This document shows positions 1 through 6,653 of a DNA stretch of 6,653 nt, piece after piece. How positions within the stretch are numbered: position 1 is the first letter of the stretch; the number at the start of each line of letters is the position of its first letter. The position numbers were made by a program, and so were the translations under genes. The DNA is from an uncultured bacterium (GTDB lineage Bacteria; Actinomycetota; Coriobacteriia; Coriobacteriales; Coriobacteriaceae). Where the stretch lies: positions 1 through 6,653 of the forward strand of contig CAJMOL010000084.1 of NCBI GenBank assembly GCA_905215095.1, written 5' to 3'. The notes under the pieces were generated by a model. That model was not told the origin of the DNA and searched no databases. It saw only the letters and a program-made list of their open reading frames with translations.

Positions 1-356
1 CCTTCTCCTCCGAAGGGGATCAAGTCCTCGCCGGGGTCCCAGACGTCGGTGGGTAGCGCGTCGTGCGGGCCTTCTTCGAAGGTGCCGTAGCAGCGCTCGA
101 TGATGCCTTTGCAGGGCTCGGCTGCTGCGTCTGCGCCGAGGAGTTCGGTTGCGACGAGCTGAGCTGTGTCCATGGCTCGACCCAAAGGCGACGAGACTAC
201 TTTGTCGGGGACAACGCCGTGGGCCTTTAGCCATGCGGCTGCTGTCTGTGCCTGATGACGGCCCAGATCGGTGAGCGGTGAATCGCAGCGACCCTGGACG
301 AGCTTTTTAACGTTGAATTCTGTCTGGCCGTGGCGGAGTATATATAGACGCTTCAT
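1..356 (-). CDS. Histidine phosphatase family protein (phosphoglycerate-mutase-like), 3' end cut by window edge
   Basis: The first 118 residues are visible; the rest lies beyond the left edge. The protein opens MKRLYILRHGQTEFN, the histidine-phosphatase signature, with RHG at residues 8-10 (His9 would be the phosphorylated nucleophile). It continues with GRCDSPLTDLG (22-32) and SSPLGRAMDTAQ (55-66), where Arg60 is the second phosphate-binding arginine of the family. ERCYGTFEEGP (87-97) corresponds to the family's E..xGxWEG segment, with Phe in place of Trp. The start is well supported: a purine-rich Shine-Dalgarno (AAGGGGAG, positions 360-367) ends 3 nt before the ATG. No signal peptide is visible, so it is probably cytoplasmic. 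The family includes phosphoglycerate mutases, alpha-ribazole phosphatases and broad acid or sugar-phosphate phosphatases; the visible part does not fix the substrate. It follows the metal exporter by 39 nt with no terminator, so co-transcription is likely. Confidence 0.9.
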   Translation of the reverse strand, partial: MKRLYILRHGQTEFNVKKLVQGRCDSPLTDLGRHQAQTAAAWLKAHGVVPDKVVSSPLGRAMDTAQLVATELLGADAAAEPCKGIIERCYGTFEEGPHDALPTDVWDPGEDLIPFGGE

Positions 357-359
357 GCT

Positions 360-367
360 CTCCCCTT
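360..367 (-). promoter_or_regulatory. Ribosome binding site of the histidine phosphatase gene
   Basis: On the minus strand the sequence before the ATG at 356 is TAGAAGGGGAGAGC. AAGGGGAG is purine-rich and well placed to pair with the 16S rRNA tail, which supports this ATG, as does the RHG motif beginning at residue 8. Confidence 0.6.
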
Positions 368-395
368 CTATATAACTAGCTTTATCGGCGCGGCT

Positions 396-1556
396 CTACT
401 CGTGGGTATGGCCTACATAGTCTTCGTCGATCGTGATCTTGGCAATCGACTTGGGATATTCGGATTCGACACGTTTCGCCAGCGCGTGCTTTAAGTCTTC
501 GGCACTCATCTGCAGATCCGAGGGGCGCACGCAGTCAAAGATCACGTTGGTGTGCGTAGGACCCGGCACACAGCGTAGGTCATGAATCGAGAGGCGGTTA
601 TCGATCTCCTGAGCCATGGCGTGAATGCGCAAGCGCATGCTCGCCACCTTTGGATCGTCGGTCACGATGGGGTCGTAGTGAAGTGTGACAATCATGCCGT
701 CTTCGTTCCTAAACGACTGCTCGATGTTATCGAGCGTGTCGTGACTTTCCAGCGGGCTGGCCTCGGCCGCCATCTCGGCGTGCGCACTTGCAAACTTCCT
801 GCCCGGGCCGTAGTCGTGAACCATCAAATCGTGAACGCCCAAAACGCCGGGATAGCTCATGATCTTGTCTCGAATGTGCTTGACCAGCTTAGGATCGGGT
901 GACTGGCCCAAAAGCGGGCTCACCGTATCTTGAATAAGTTCAAGGCCGCTCCAGCCAATATAGGCGCCAACGGCAAGGCCGACCCATGCGTCAAGATTGA
1001 TGTGCGTCACCTGCGAAACAATCGCACATGCCAGCACGGCGCCTGTGGCAAGGACATCGTTCTTGGAATCTTGCGCGGTCGCATGCAGCGTCTCGGACTC
1101 AATGCGATCGCCGAGCTTTTGGTTGAGGGCCGCCATCCAGAGCTTTACAACCATCGAAAGCACGAGAACTGCCACCAGGGCAAGCGAGAACTCGACAGGT
1201 TCGGGGTGAATGACGCGCTCAACCGAGGACTTCACCAGCTCAACGCCAATCAGCAGCACGAGCGCCGCCACGACCAGACCCGAGAGATACTCGTAGCGGC
1301 CATGTCCGTAAGGATGCTCGGGGTCCGCCGGCTTGCTCGCCAGCTTAAAGCCCAGCACGCTCACGATATTCGAGCTGGCATCGGACAGGTTGTTCATGGC
1401 ATCCGCCACGATCGAAACCGATCCCGAAACCACACCGATTGCGCCCTTCGCAGCACAAAGCGCAACATTAGCGAGAATACACACCATGCCCGTCAACGTG
1501 CCCACGCGCGCACGGTCGCCCTGCGCACGACGAACGATCCACTCGACCATCTTCAT
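396..1556 (-). CDS. Cation diffusion facilitator family transporter, probable Mn-type divalent metal exporter
   Basis: A 386-residue inner-membrane antiporter that would export a divalent metal in exchange for protons. About six membrane segments are readable between residues 20 and 205. The transport-site positions are ADAMNNLSDA (51-60: Asn55 and Asp59, TM2) and DSKND (163-167: Asp163 and Asp167, TM5). Zinc CDFs normally have His/Asp at these positions; an N-D/D-D set is, from memory, the pattern of manganese exporters such as streptococcal MntE. The PYGHGRYEY loop (82-90) is typical of the family. The cytoplasmic domain (about 215-300) keeps the metal-ligand positions known from E. coli YiiP: His242 in HDL, His259 in AHAEM, His272, and His293/Asp295 in LHYDP. 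The protein is longer than the usual 290-310 residues, and residues about 303-386 look like a second, degenerate copy of that domain. The ATG at 1556 follows a GTGGGGG stretch; an ATG two codons later is also possible. The metal assignment is inference. Confidence 0.93.
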   Translation of the reverse strand: MKMVEWIVRRAQGDRARVGTLTGMVCILANVALCAAKGAIGVVSGSVSIVADAMNNLSDASSNIVSVLGFKLASKPADPEHPYGHGRYEYLSGLVVAALVLLIGVELVKSSVERVIHPEPVEFSLALVAVLVLSMVVKLWMAALNQKLGDRIESETLHATAQDSKNDVLATGAVLACAIVSQVTHINLDAWVGLAVGAYIGWSGLELIQDTVSPLLGQSPDPKLVKHIRDKIMSYPGVLGVHDLMVHDYGPGRKFASAHAEMAAEASPLESHDTLDNIEQSFRNEDGMIVTLHYDPIVTDDPKVASMRLRIHAMAQEIDNRLSIHDLRCVPGPTHTNVIFDCVRPSDLQMSAEDLKHALAKRVESEYPKSIAKITIDEDYVGHTHE

Positions 1557-1631
1557 CAGCCCCCACGGTACTGCCTATATATATCTATTGCTCAAACGGA
1601 TTGTAGTGTAGCCACTTTGTCCTTCAGATAC
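1557..1631 (-). promoter_or_regulatory. Probable promoter region of the metal exporter / phosphatase unit
   Basis: This spacer lies between the terminator of the upstream unit and the exporter ATG, so a promoter is expected here. It is more AT-rich than its surroundings and holds a TATATATA run (about 1576-1583, minus strand) that could serve as a -10 box, giving a very short leader. No good -35 hexamer sits at the right distance; the best is a weak TACAAT at 1600-1605, 18 nt upstream. TACAAT could itself be a -10 box. The exact promoter is therefore undecided. No metal-sensor operator was recognised. Confidence 0.35.
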
Positions 1632-1664
1632 AAAAAGGCCGCGACCCACACGGGCCACGGCCTT
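1632..1664 (-). terminator. Intrinsic (rho-independent) terminator after the EIIC-like gene
   Basis: Read on the minus strand, a 30-nt sequence (1664 to 1635) folds into a 13-bp stem with a GTGT loop. It runs AAGGCCGTGGCCC on the left arm and GGGTCGCGGCCTT on the right, with only two G-U pairs and no bulge. The right arm runs directly into a five-T tract. The stem starts 38 nt after the stop codon of the EIIC-like gene. The plus strand has no T-tract after the stem, so it terminates leftward transcription only. It separates the fatty-acid/EIIC unit from the metal exporter unit. Confidence 0.9.
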
Positions 1665-1702
1665 GGAGCATGGCAAAGGAATCGTCCTTTTGTCACACAG
1701 GT

Positions 1703-2917
1703 TTATGCGCTTGCTTCAGCAGCGCTCGCCACTGTTTCGGGCGAATCGGCTTCGTCTTCTGCCACCTGCCCCTTCGTCGGTACCACGCCAAAGCAGTAGC
1801 TCAGCGCCGCAGACACCGCAAATGCCACACCGCCGGCAGCGCAGCACCACAGCAGGTTCGAGATGCCGCCCGTGGCAAAGCCAATGACCATGAGGACATT
1901 CGTCATGCCGATGGTATAGGCCGTAACGTGGCCCACGGCAGCAACAAGGCCTCCGACAGCGCCGCCAATGGCCATGCACGTCAGGCACCTGCCATATTTA
2001 AAGCCGCAACCGTACAGCGCCGGCTCGCTTACGCCGCCAAGAACACCCGAGATTGAATAGCCCAGCATGAGCGCCTTCTCGTCCTTATCCGCAACGCGGA
2101 GCGACGCGCCAAAGGGCATGCCCCAAACGGCGAACGTCGCCATCGTCGCGGCGATCAGGATGCACGAATCCGTTCCCATACTCATAAACTGCGCGTAGGC
2201 GAGCGATAGGACGACGTTGCTGACGCCCGCGATCTTAAGGAACTCCCAGCCCGCGGCAAGCCCCATGAGTGTGAGCAACGATACGATGCCACCGGAATTG
2301 CCAAGCATAAACATAAGCTGGCCCAACAGCATGCCCAAATAGCTGCCCGCCGGCGCCGTAATACACAGCGAAACCGGAACCATGACAAGCATGGTCGCAA
2401 ACGGAACGAACGAAAACGCCACGGCCTTAGGGATAACGCGCTGAAAGAAACACTCCACTTGCCAAAGCACGGGTACCGAGATGAGAATCGGAATAACAGT
2501 CGTCGTGTAATCGTTGACCGGCGCGGGAAGCAGACCATACACGGAAGTCATCGATGCCCCCGTCGTCGATGCGGCATCGACGAGCTTAAGCAGATCGGGC
2601 GCAATCAATACGCCGCCCAGCATCATGCCCAGCTGCTCCGAGCAACCGAGCTGGCGGGCGACCGCCCAACCAAGATAAATGGGCAAAAAGTAGTAACCGG
2701 CGTTATAGAGCCAACTGTAGAACAGGCGATAGATCTCGGAATCGGCAGACCACAGGCCCAGCATGCCTTCGCCCATAATGACGGCGACGGTGCGGAACAA
2801 CGCCGCGCAGACAATAAAGGGCAGTGCCGACATCATGCTTTTGGACAGATAGTCCACCACGGCCATGGCGTTTGATGAAATCGTCGTTGTAAACGAGGTG
2901 TTAGAAACTTGTGACAT
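1703..2917 (-). CDS. Stand-alone PTS EIIC-domain membrane protein (glucose/beta-glucoside superfamily), divergent
   Basis: A 404-residue, very hydrophobic protein with around ten membrane segments. It matches the membrane (EIIC) domain of beta-glucoside/sucrose-type phosphotransferase permeases: YNAGYYFLPIYLGWAVARQLGC (71-92) fits the family's D.AFYFLPI.....AKKFGC segment, LGGVSEPALYG (293-303) fits the GITEPA.YG motif with Glu298 kept, and GGAVGGLVAA (318-327) fits the glycine-rich helix after it. There is no EIIB domain with its phosphocysteine and no EIIA; both ends are short (about 15 residues before the first hydrophobic stretch, and an acidic, Ala-rich tail 381-404). The GLHW-type histidine between the membrane segments appears as GVSN (231-234). 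It would move or bind a sugar only with EIIB/EIIA made elsewhere, or may have another role; the substrate is unknown. Start: ATG 2917 has GGGAAAGG six nt upstream; an in-frame ATG at 2941 (eight residues longer, AAAGGGG upstream) is nearly as good. The gene follows accDA without a terminator. Confidence 0.85.
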   Translation of the reverse strand: MSQVSNTSFTTTISSNAMAVVDYLSKSMMSALPFIVCAALFRTVAVIMGEGMLGLWSADSEIYRLFYSWLYNAGYYFLPIYLGWAVARQLGCSEQLGMMLGGVLIAPDLLKLVDAASTTGASMTSVYGLLPAPVNDYTTTVIPILISVPVLWQVECFFQRVIPKAVAFSFVPFATMLVMVPVSLCITAPAGSYLGMLLGQLMFMLGNSGGIVSLLTLMGLAAGWEFLKIAGVSNVVLSLAYAQFMSMGTDSCILIAATMATFAVWGMPFGASLRVADKDEKALMLGYSISGVLGGVSEPALYGCGFKYGRCLTCMAIGGAVGGLVAAVGHVTAYTIGMTNVLMVIGFATGGISNLLWCCAAGGVAFAVSAALSYCFGVVPTKGQVAEDEADSPETVASAAEASA

Positions 2918-2963
2918 GGAACGCCTTTCCCAATGTGACATGCGGGCTGCCCCTTTGTCACAT
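2910..2963. repeat. Cluster of TGTGACA repeats (direct and inverted) around the EIIC gene start
   Basis: On the plus strand TGTGACAT occurs at 2910-2917 and again at 2934-2941, exactly 24 bp apart, and its inverse TGTCACAT is at 2956-2963. The second and third copies form a perfect 8-bp inverted repeat (2933-2940 and 2956-2963) with a 15-nt spacer. In the mRNA this would be a hairpin that contains the accDA stop codon and the first possible EIIC start codon, with the AAAGGGG ribosome binding site beginning at the last stem base and lying in the loop. It could act on translation of the EIIC gene, or the copies could be half-sites for a DNA-binding protein. Both roles are inference. Two of the copies coincide with ATG-TCA-CA start codons, so part of the repetition may come from coding. 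Confidence 0.5.
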
Positions 2964-4668
2964 CGTGCGGTACTGACCGATTGCGCGGTACTTTTCGTAG
3001 CGGAGGTTTGTGAGGGTCGCCTCGTCGAGCTGCCCAAGCGTATCGAAGGCATCAAATGCCGAGGACATGACGGCACCGGCGATCTCCTCATGCGACAGGC
3101 CCCTATCGTCAACAATGCCGTCGATGATGCCGAGCGCCAACAGATCGGGGGCCGTGAGCTTAAGCGCTTCGGCGGCCTCATTTGCGCGCTCGGTATCCTT
3201 CCACAGGATCGACGCACAGGCCTCGGGGCTCACGACCGAATAGGCCGAGCTCGAGAGCATCAGGATGCGGTCGGCCACGGATAGCGCCAGCGCGCCACCA
3301 GAGCCGCCCTCGCCTGTCACCACCGAGACAATCGGCGTCTTAAGGCCGCTCATCTCCATGAGATTCTGGGCAATCGCCTCGCCCTGGCCGCGCTCCTCGG
3401 CACCGATGCCGCAAAACGCGCCCGAAGTATCGACCAGGCACAGAACCGGTCGACCAAACTTTTCGGCCTGGCGCATAAGGCGACGCGCTTTGCGGTAGCC
3501 CTCGGGATGTGCCATACCAAAGTTGCGACGCATGCGCTCTTTGGTCGTGGTGCCGCGCTCGATGGCGATGACCGTTACGGGGCGTCCGTCTTTCCAGCCG
3601 ATGCCGCCCACCACGGCAGCATCGTCGCCAAAGTAACGGTCGCCGTGCAGCTCCACAAATCCATCCAAGCCCAGTGAGATCATCTCACCCGCCGTGGCGC
3701 GATCTGCCGAGCGGGTCTGCTTGACAATCTCGAGTGCGGTTTTTGGCGCCGCCGAGCGCTTAAACAGGTGTCCCAGCTTTTTGCCGCGGCGACCCGTATG
3801 CACGATCTCATGCGGTGCCCCCAGGCCGGGCGCGTGCCCTTCGTGCAGCGCCAGCAGCTCGCCTACCGTGAGCGCAATCTCGCCACGCGGAACAACGGCA
3901 TCGCAAAAGCCGTGCTCCAGCAAAAACTCGGAGCGCTGAAATCCCTTGGGTAGGCGCTTGTGCATGTTCTGCTCGATCACGCGCGGGCCGGCAAATGCCG
4001 TCAGGGCATCGGGCTCGGCCAGGATAATGTCGCCCTCCATGGCAAAGCTCGCGGTTACGCCTCCGGTCGTGGGGTCGGTGAGCACCGTGATATACAGGCC
4101 GCCCGCCTCGCTGTGGCGCCTAACCGCCGCAGAAATCTTGGCCATCTGCATAAGCGAGGTCACGCCCTCTTGCATGCGCGCACCGCCCGAAACGGTAAAG
4201 CCGACAACTGGCAATCCCAGCTCGGTCGCACGCTCAAATGCGCGACAGATCTTCTCGCCCACCACTGAGCCCATCGAGCCCATCATAAAGTTGGCGTCCA
4301 TAAAGAAGAGCGCCGTATCGCAACCGCAGATTTTGCCCCTGCCGCACACAACGGCATCGCGCTCGCCCGAACGCTCGCTCACGCTCTTGAGCTTGTCGGC
4401 ATAGCCGGGAAACGAAAGGAAGTCCTCCGGCGCCAGACTGGCATCCCATTCCTCAAACGTGCCCTCGTCAATCGTCATGCGCATGCGGTCGCGACCGCTC
4501 ACGCGAAAATGCTTGCCGCAACGGGGGCAGACCTCGAGGTTGTCGTGCAGGCGTGTCTCATCGATCACACGGCGGCACTCCGGGCACTTGATAAACACGT
4601 GGCGCGCGGGAAACTCGGCGCACGACTCGGTCATCGGCCCCTCGAGGACGTTGACCGTCTTCGCTTTT

Positions 4669-4682
<14 letters not shown>
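2958..4682 (-). CDS. accDA: Acetyl-CoA carboxylase carboxyltransferase, fused beta (AccD) and alpha (AccA) subunits
   Basis: A 574-residue fusion of both carboxyltransferase subunits, which transfers the carboxyl group from biotin on AccB to acetyl-CoA to make malonyl-CoA. The AccD half (about 28-285) starts with a four-cysteine zinc ribbon, CPEC (33-36) and CPRC (52-55), then the crotonase-like carboxyltransferase fold with SGGARMQEG (165-173), LTDPTTGGVTASFAM (201-215) and AGPRVIEQ (231-238). A short basic linker (about 288-312) leads to the AccA half (about 313-574), with ELHGDRYFGDD (344-354), RNFGMAHPEGYRKA (386-399), DTSGAFCGIGAEERGQGEAIA (418-438), TGEGGSGGALA (456-466) and SVVSPEACASILWKD (482-496). 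In E. coli the two are separate proteins of roughly 300 residues each, so both halves look complete. The gene overlaps the end of accC by 14 nt using ATG 4682, chosen because GGGG at 4690-4693 is well spaced; ATG 4676 is an alternative. Fused AccDA is an annotated form in other bacteria. Confidence 0.96.
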
Positions 4683-6012
<1,330 letters not shown>

Positions 6013-6022
6013 GAAAACTTCC

Positions 6023-6445
6023 CTACTTTTCGTGCATGAGTGCAAAAGACATATCGGCGCGGCAGCAAACCTCACCGTTAACGCTCGCAGTACCTGTTGC
6101 AAAGCGGAACGGCCCGCGCGCACGCGTGATGGTGCACACCAGATCAACCGTGTCGCCCGGGCGCACCGGACGCTTAAAGCGCACCTTATCGAGGCTCGTA
6201 TAGAACGGCGTCGCGCCGCGCGCCTCCTCATCGCCCATCAGCAGCACGCAGCAGTTCTGGGCGAGCATCTCGCACTGAATCACGCCGGGGACCACCGGGT
6301 TTCCCGGAAAATGCCCCTGCAAAAAGTACTCGTCGCCCGTGATCGTGATCTTGCCGTGGGCCTCGTCGCCCACCAGCTCGGCCTCGTCGAGCAAAAGCAT
6401 CGGTTCGCGATGCGGCAACAGCTTCTTGAGCTCTTCTTTGTTCAT
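6023..6445 (-). CDS. fabZ: 3-hydroxyacyl-[acyl-carrier-protein] dehydratase FabZ
   Basis: A 140-residue hot-dog-fold enzyme that removes water from 3-hydroxyacyl-ACP to give trans-2-enoyl-ACP in type II fatty-acid elongation. Family landmarks are LLPHREPMLLLDE (9-21) at the N-terminus, GHFPGNPVVPGVIQCEMLAQ (44-63) with the catalytic His45 and Glu59, and LDKVRFKRPVRPGDTV (85-100). The length is typical of FabZ and shorter than FabA; the PHR.P..L.D opening also favours FabZ. The ATG at 6445 is chosen because AGGTGAT (6450-6456), a strong match to the 16S rRNA complement, sits just upstream. A GTG at 6454, in frame and adjoining the accB stop, would add three residues. The gene lies between accB and accC with gaps of about 9 and 10 nt, placing malonyl-CoA supply and elongation in one transcript. 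No FabA-type isomerase feature can be claimed from this sequence. Confidence 0.96.
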   Translation of the reverse strand: MNKEELKKLLPHREPMLLLDEAELVGDEAHGKITITGDEYFLQGHFPGNPVVPGVIQCEMLAQNCCVLLMGDEEARGATPFYTSLDKVRFKRPVRPGDTVDLVCTITRARGPFRFATGTASVNGEVCCRADMSFALMHEK

Positions 6446-6457
6446 GGATATCACCTA
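6446..6457 (-). promoter_or_regulatory. Ribosome binding site deciding the fabZ start
   Basis: The minus-strand sequence TAGGTGATATCC runs from the accB stop codon to the fabZ ATG. Its AGGTGAT part matches seven bases of the Shine-Dalgarno complement and sits at a normal distance from ATG 6445. It overlaps the alternative GTG start, which makes that GTG less likely as the main start. Confidence 0.6.
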
Positions 6458-6653
6458 TCCGATCCTCATGAGGCAGCTGCCAAACTCCACGAGGTCGCCG
6501 TCGGCCACGCAGATCTCGAGCACCTCGCCATCCGCCTCTGCCGTCACCTCGTTGAGAACCTTCATGGCCTCGATGATGCAGAGGGTCTCGCCGGCCTTGA
6601 CCTTGGAGCCCACGTGCACAAACGGTTCGTCGCCCGGCGCCGGGGCAGCATAG
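6455..6653 (-). CDS. accB: Biotin carboxyl carrier protein of acetyl-CoA carboxylase, C-terminal part
   Basis: Only the last 65 residues and the stop codon are in the window; the N-terminus lies past the right edge. This is the biotinyl (lipoyl-like) domain that swings biotin between AccC and AccDA. It has FVHVGSKVKAGETLCIIEAMKVLNEV, written here as FVHVGSKVKAGETL followed by CIIEAMKVLNEV, with the biotin-accepting lysine encoded at 6560-6562. It then continues ADGEVLEICVADGDLVEFGSCLMRIG to the end. The few residues before the domain (YAAPAPGDEP) look like the end of the Pro/Ala-rich linker found in AccB. The biotinylation motif has Val-Leu after the lysine, where E. coli has Met-Met; the core EAMK is intact. 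The stop codon is 9 nt before the fabZ ATG, so accB heads this visible part of the operon; genes for earlier fatty-acid steps may lie upstream. Confidence 0.95.
   Translation of the reverse strand, partial: YAAPAPGDEPFVHVGSKVKAGETLCIIEAMKVLNEVTAEADGEVLEICVADGDLVEFGSCLMRIG

Noticed and set aside
339..346. TATATATA run near the phosphatase start
   Set aside because: It lies inside the coding sequence (codons for Leu-Tyr-Ile after the start), so it is better explained as coding than as a promoter.
930..1799. Long plus-strand open frame of 289 codons
   Set aside because: It lies antisense across the metal exporter, the terminator and the end of the EIIC-like gene. Its protein is rich in Arg/His/Asn and has no recognisable domain, as expected for a shadow frame in GC-rich DNA.
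2910..2963. A classical Crp-type operator
   Set aside because: The TGTGA and TCACA half-sites are present, but no pair has the usual 6-bp spacing, so the cluster is reported only as repeats.
2918..3217. N-terminal extension of the EIIC-like frame up to 3217
   Set aside because: Upstream of about 2941 the frame overlaps the accDA coding sequence in another phase and gives an Arg/Ser-rich, non-membrane sequence unlike any EIIC. Starts with ribosome binding sites exist at 2917 and 2941.
6013..6231. N-terminal extension of the accC frame up to 6231
   Set aside because: It overlaps fabZ in another phase. Biotin carboxylases begin at MxxKVLIANRGE, which is exactly the ATG at 6012 with a good ribosome binding site.

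Overview
The window is a compact stretch with every supported gene on the minus strand, so transcription runs from right (high coordinates) to left. High GC content and near-gapless genes, a four-part acetyl-CoA carboxylase whose AccD and AccA halves are fused, and a PTS-type permease together suggest a high-GC anaerobic or fermentative actinobacterium, most likely of the Coriobacteriia (Collinsella-like). This placement is an inference from gene content and was not tested by any search.

Region 1 (about 6653 to 2958) is the tail of a type II fatty-acid-synthesis operon. In transcription order it holds the 3' end of accB (biotin carboxyl carrier protein, cut by the window edge), fabZ (3-hydroxyacyl-ACP dehydratase), accC (biotin carboxylase) and a fused accDA (carboxyltransferase beta plus alpha). 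AccC charges the biotin on AccB, AccDA moves the carboxyl group to acetyl-CoA to give malonyl-CoA, and FabZ works in the elongation cycle that consumes malonyl units. Gaps are about 9 and 10 nt, and accC overlaps accDA, which suggests translational coupling.

Region 2 (about 2963 to 1632) holds one gene for a membrane protein related to the EIIC domain of glucose/beta-glucoside-type PTS permeases. It has no EIIB or EIIA domain. It begins only 15 or 40 nt after accDA, depending on the start chosen, with no terminator between them, so it is probably read from the fatty-acid operon. Its start region carries a cluster of TGTGACA-type repeats, in direct and inverted orientation. A clear intrinsic terminator (13-bp stem plus T-tract) closes this unit at about 1664-1632.

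Region 3 (about 1631 to 1) is a second unit: a cation diffusion facilitator whose membrane metal-site residues resemble manganese-type exporters and which carries a second, degenerate copy of its cytoplasmic domain, followed 39 nt later by a histidine-phosphatase-family gene cut by the left edge.

No tRNA, rRNA, CRISPR array or insertion sequence was seen, and there is no gene-free stretch longer than about 150 bases. The core is ordinary housekeeping. The parts worth a second look are the orphan, divergent EIIC protein tied to the acetyl-CoA carboxylase operon, the repeat cluster at its start, and the double-domain metal exporter.
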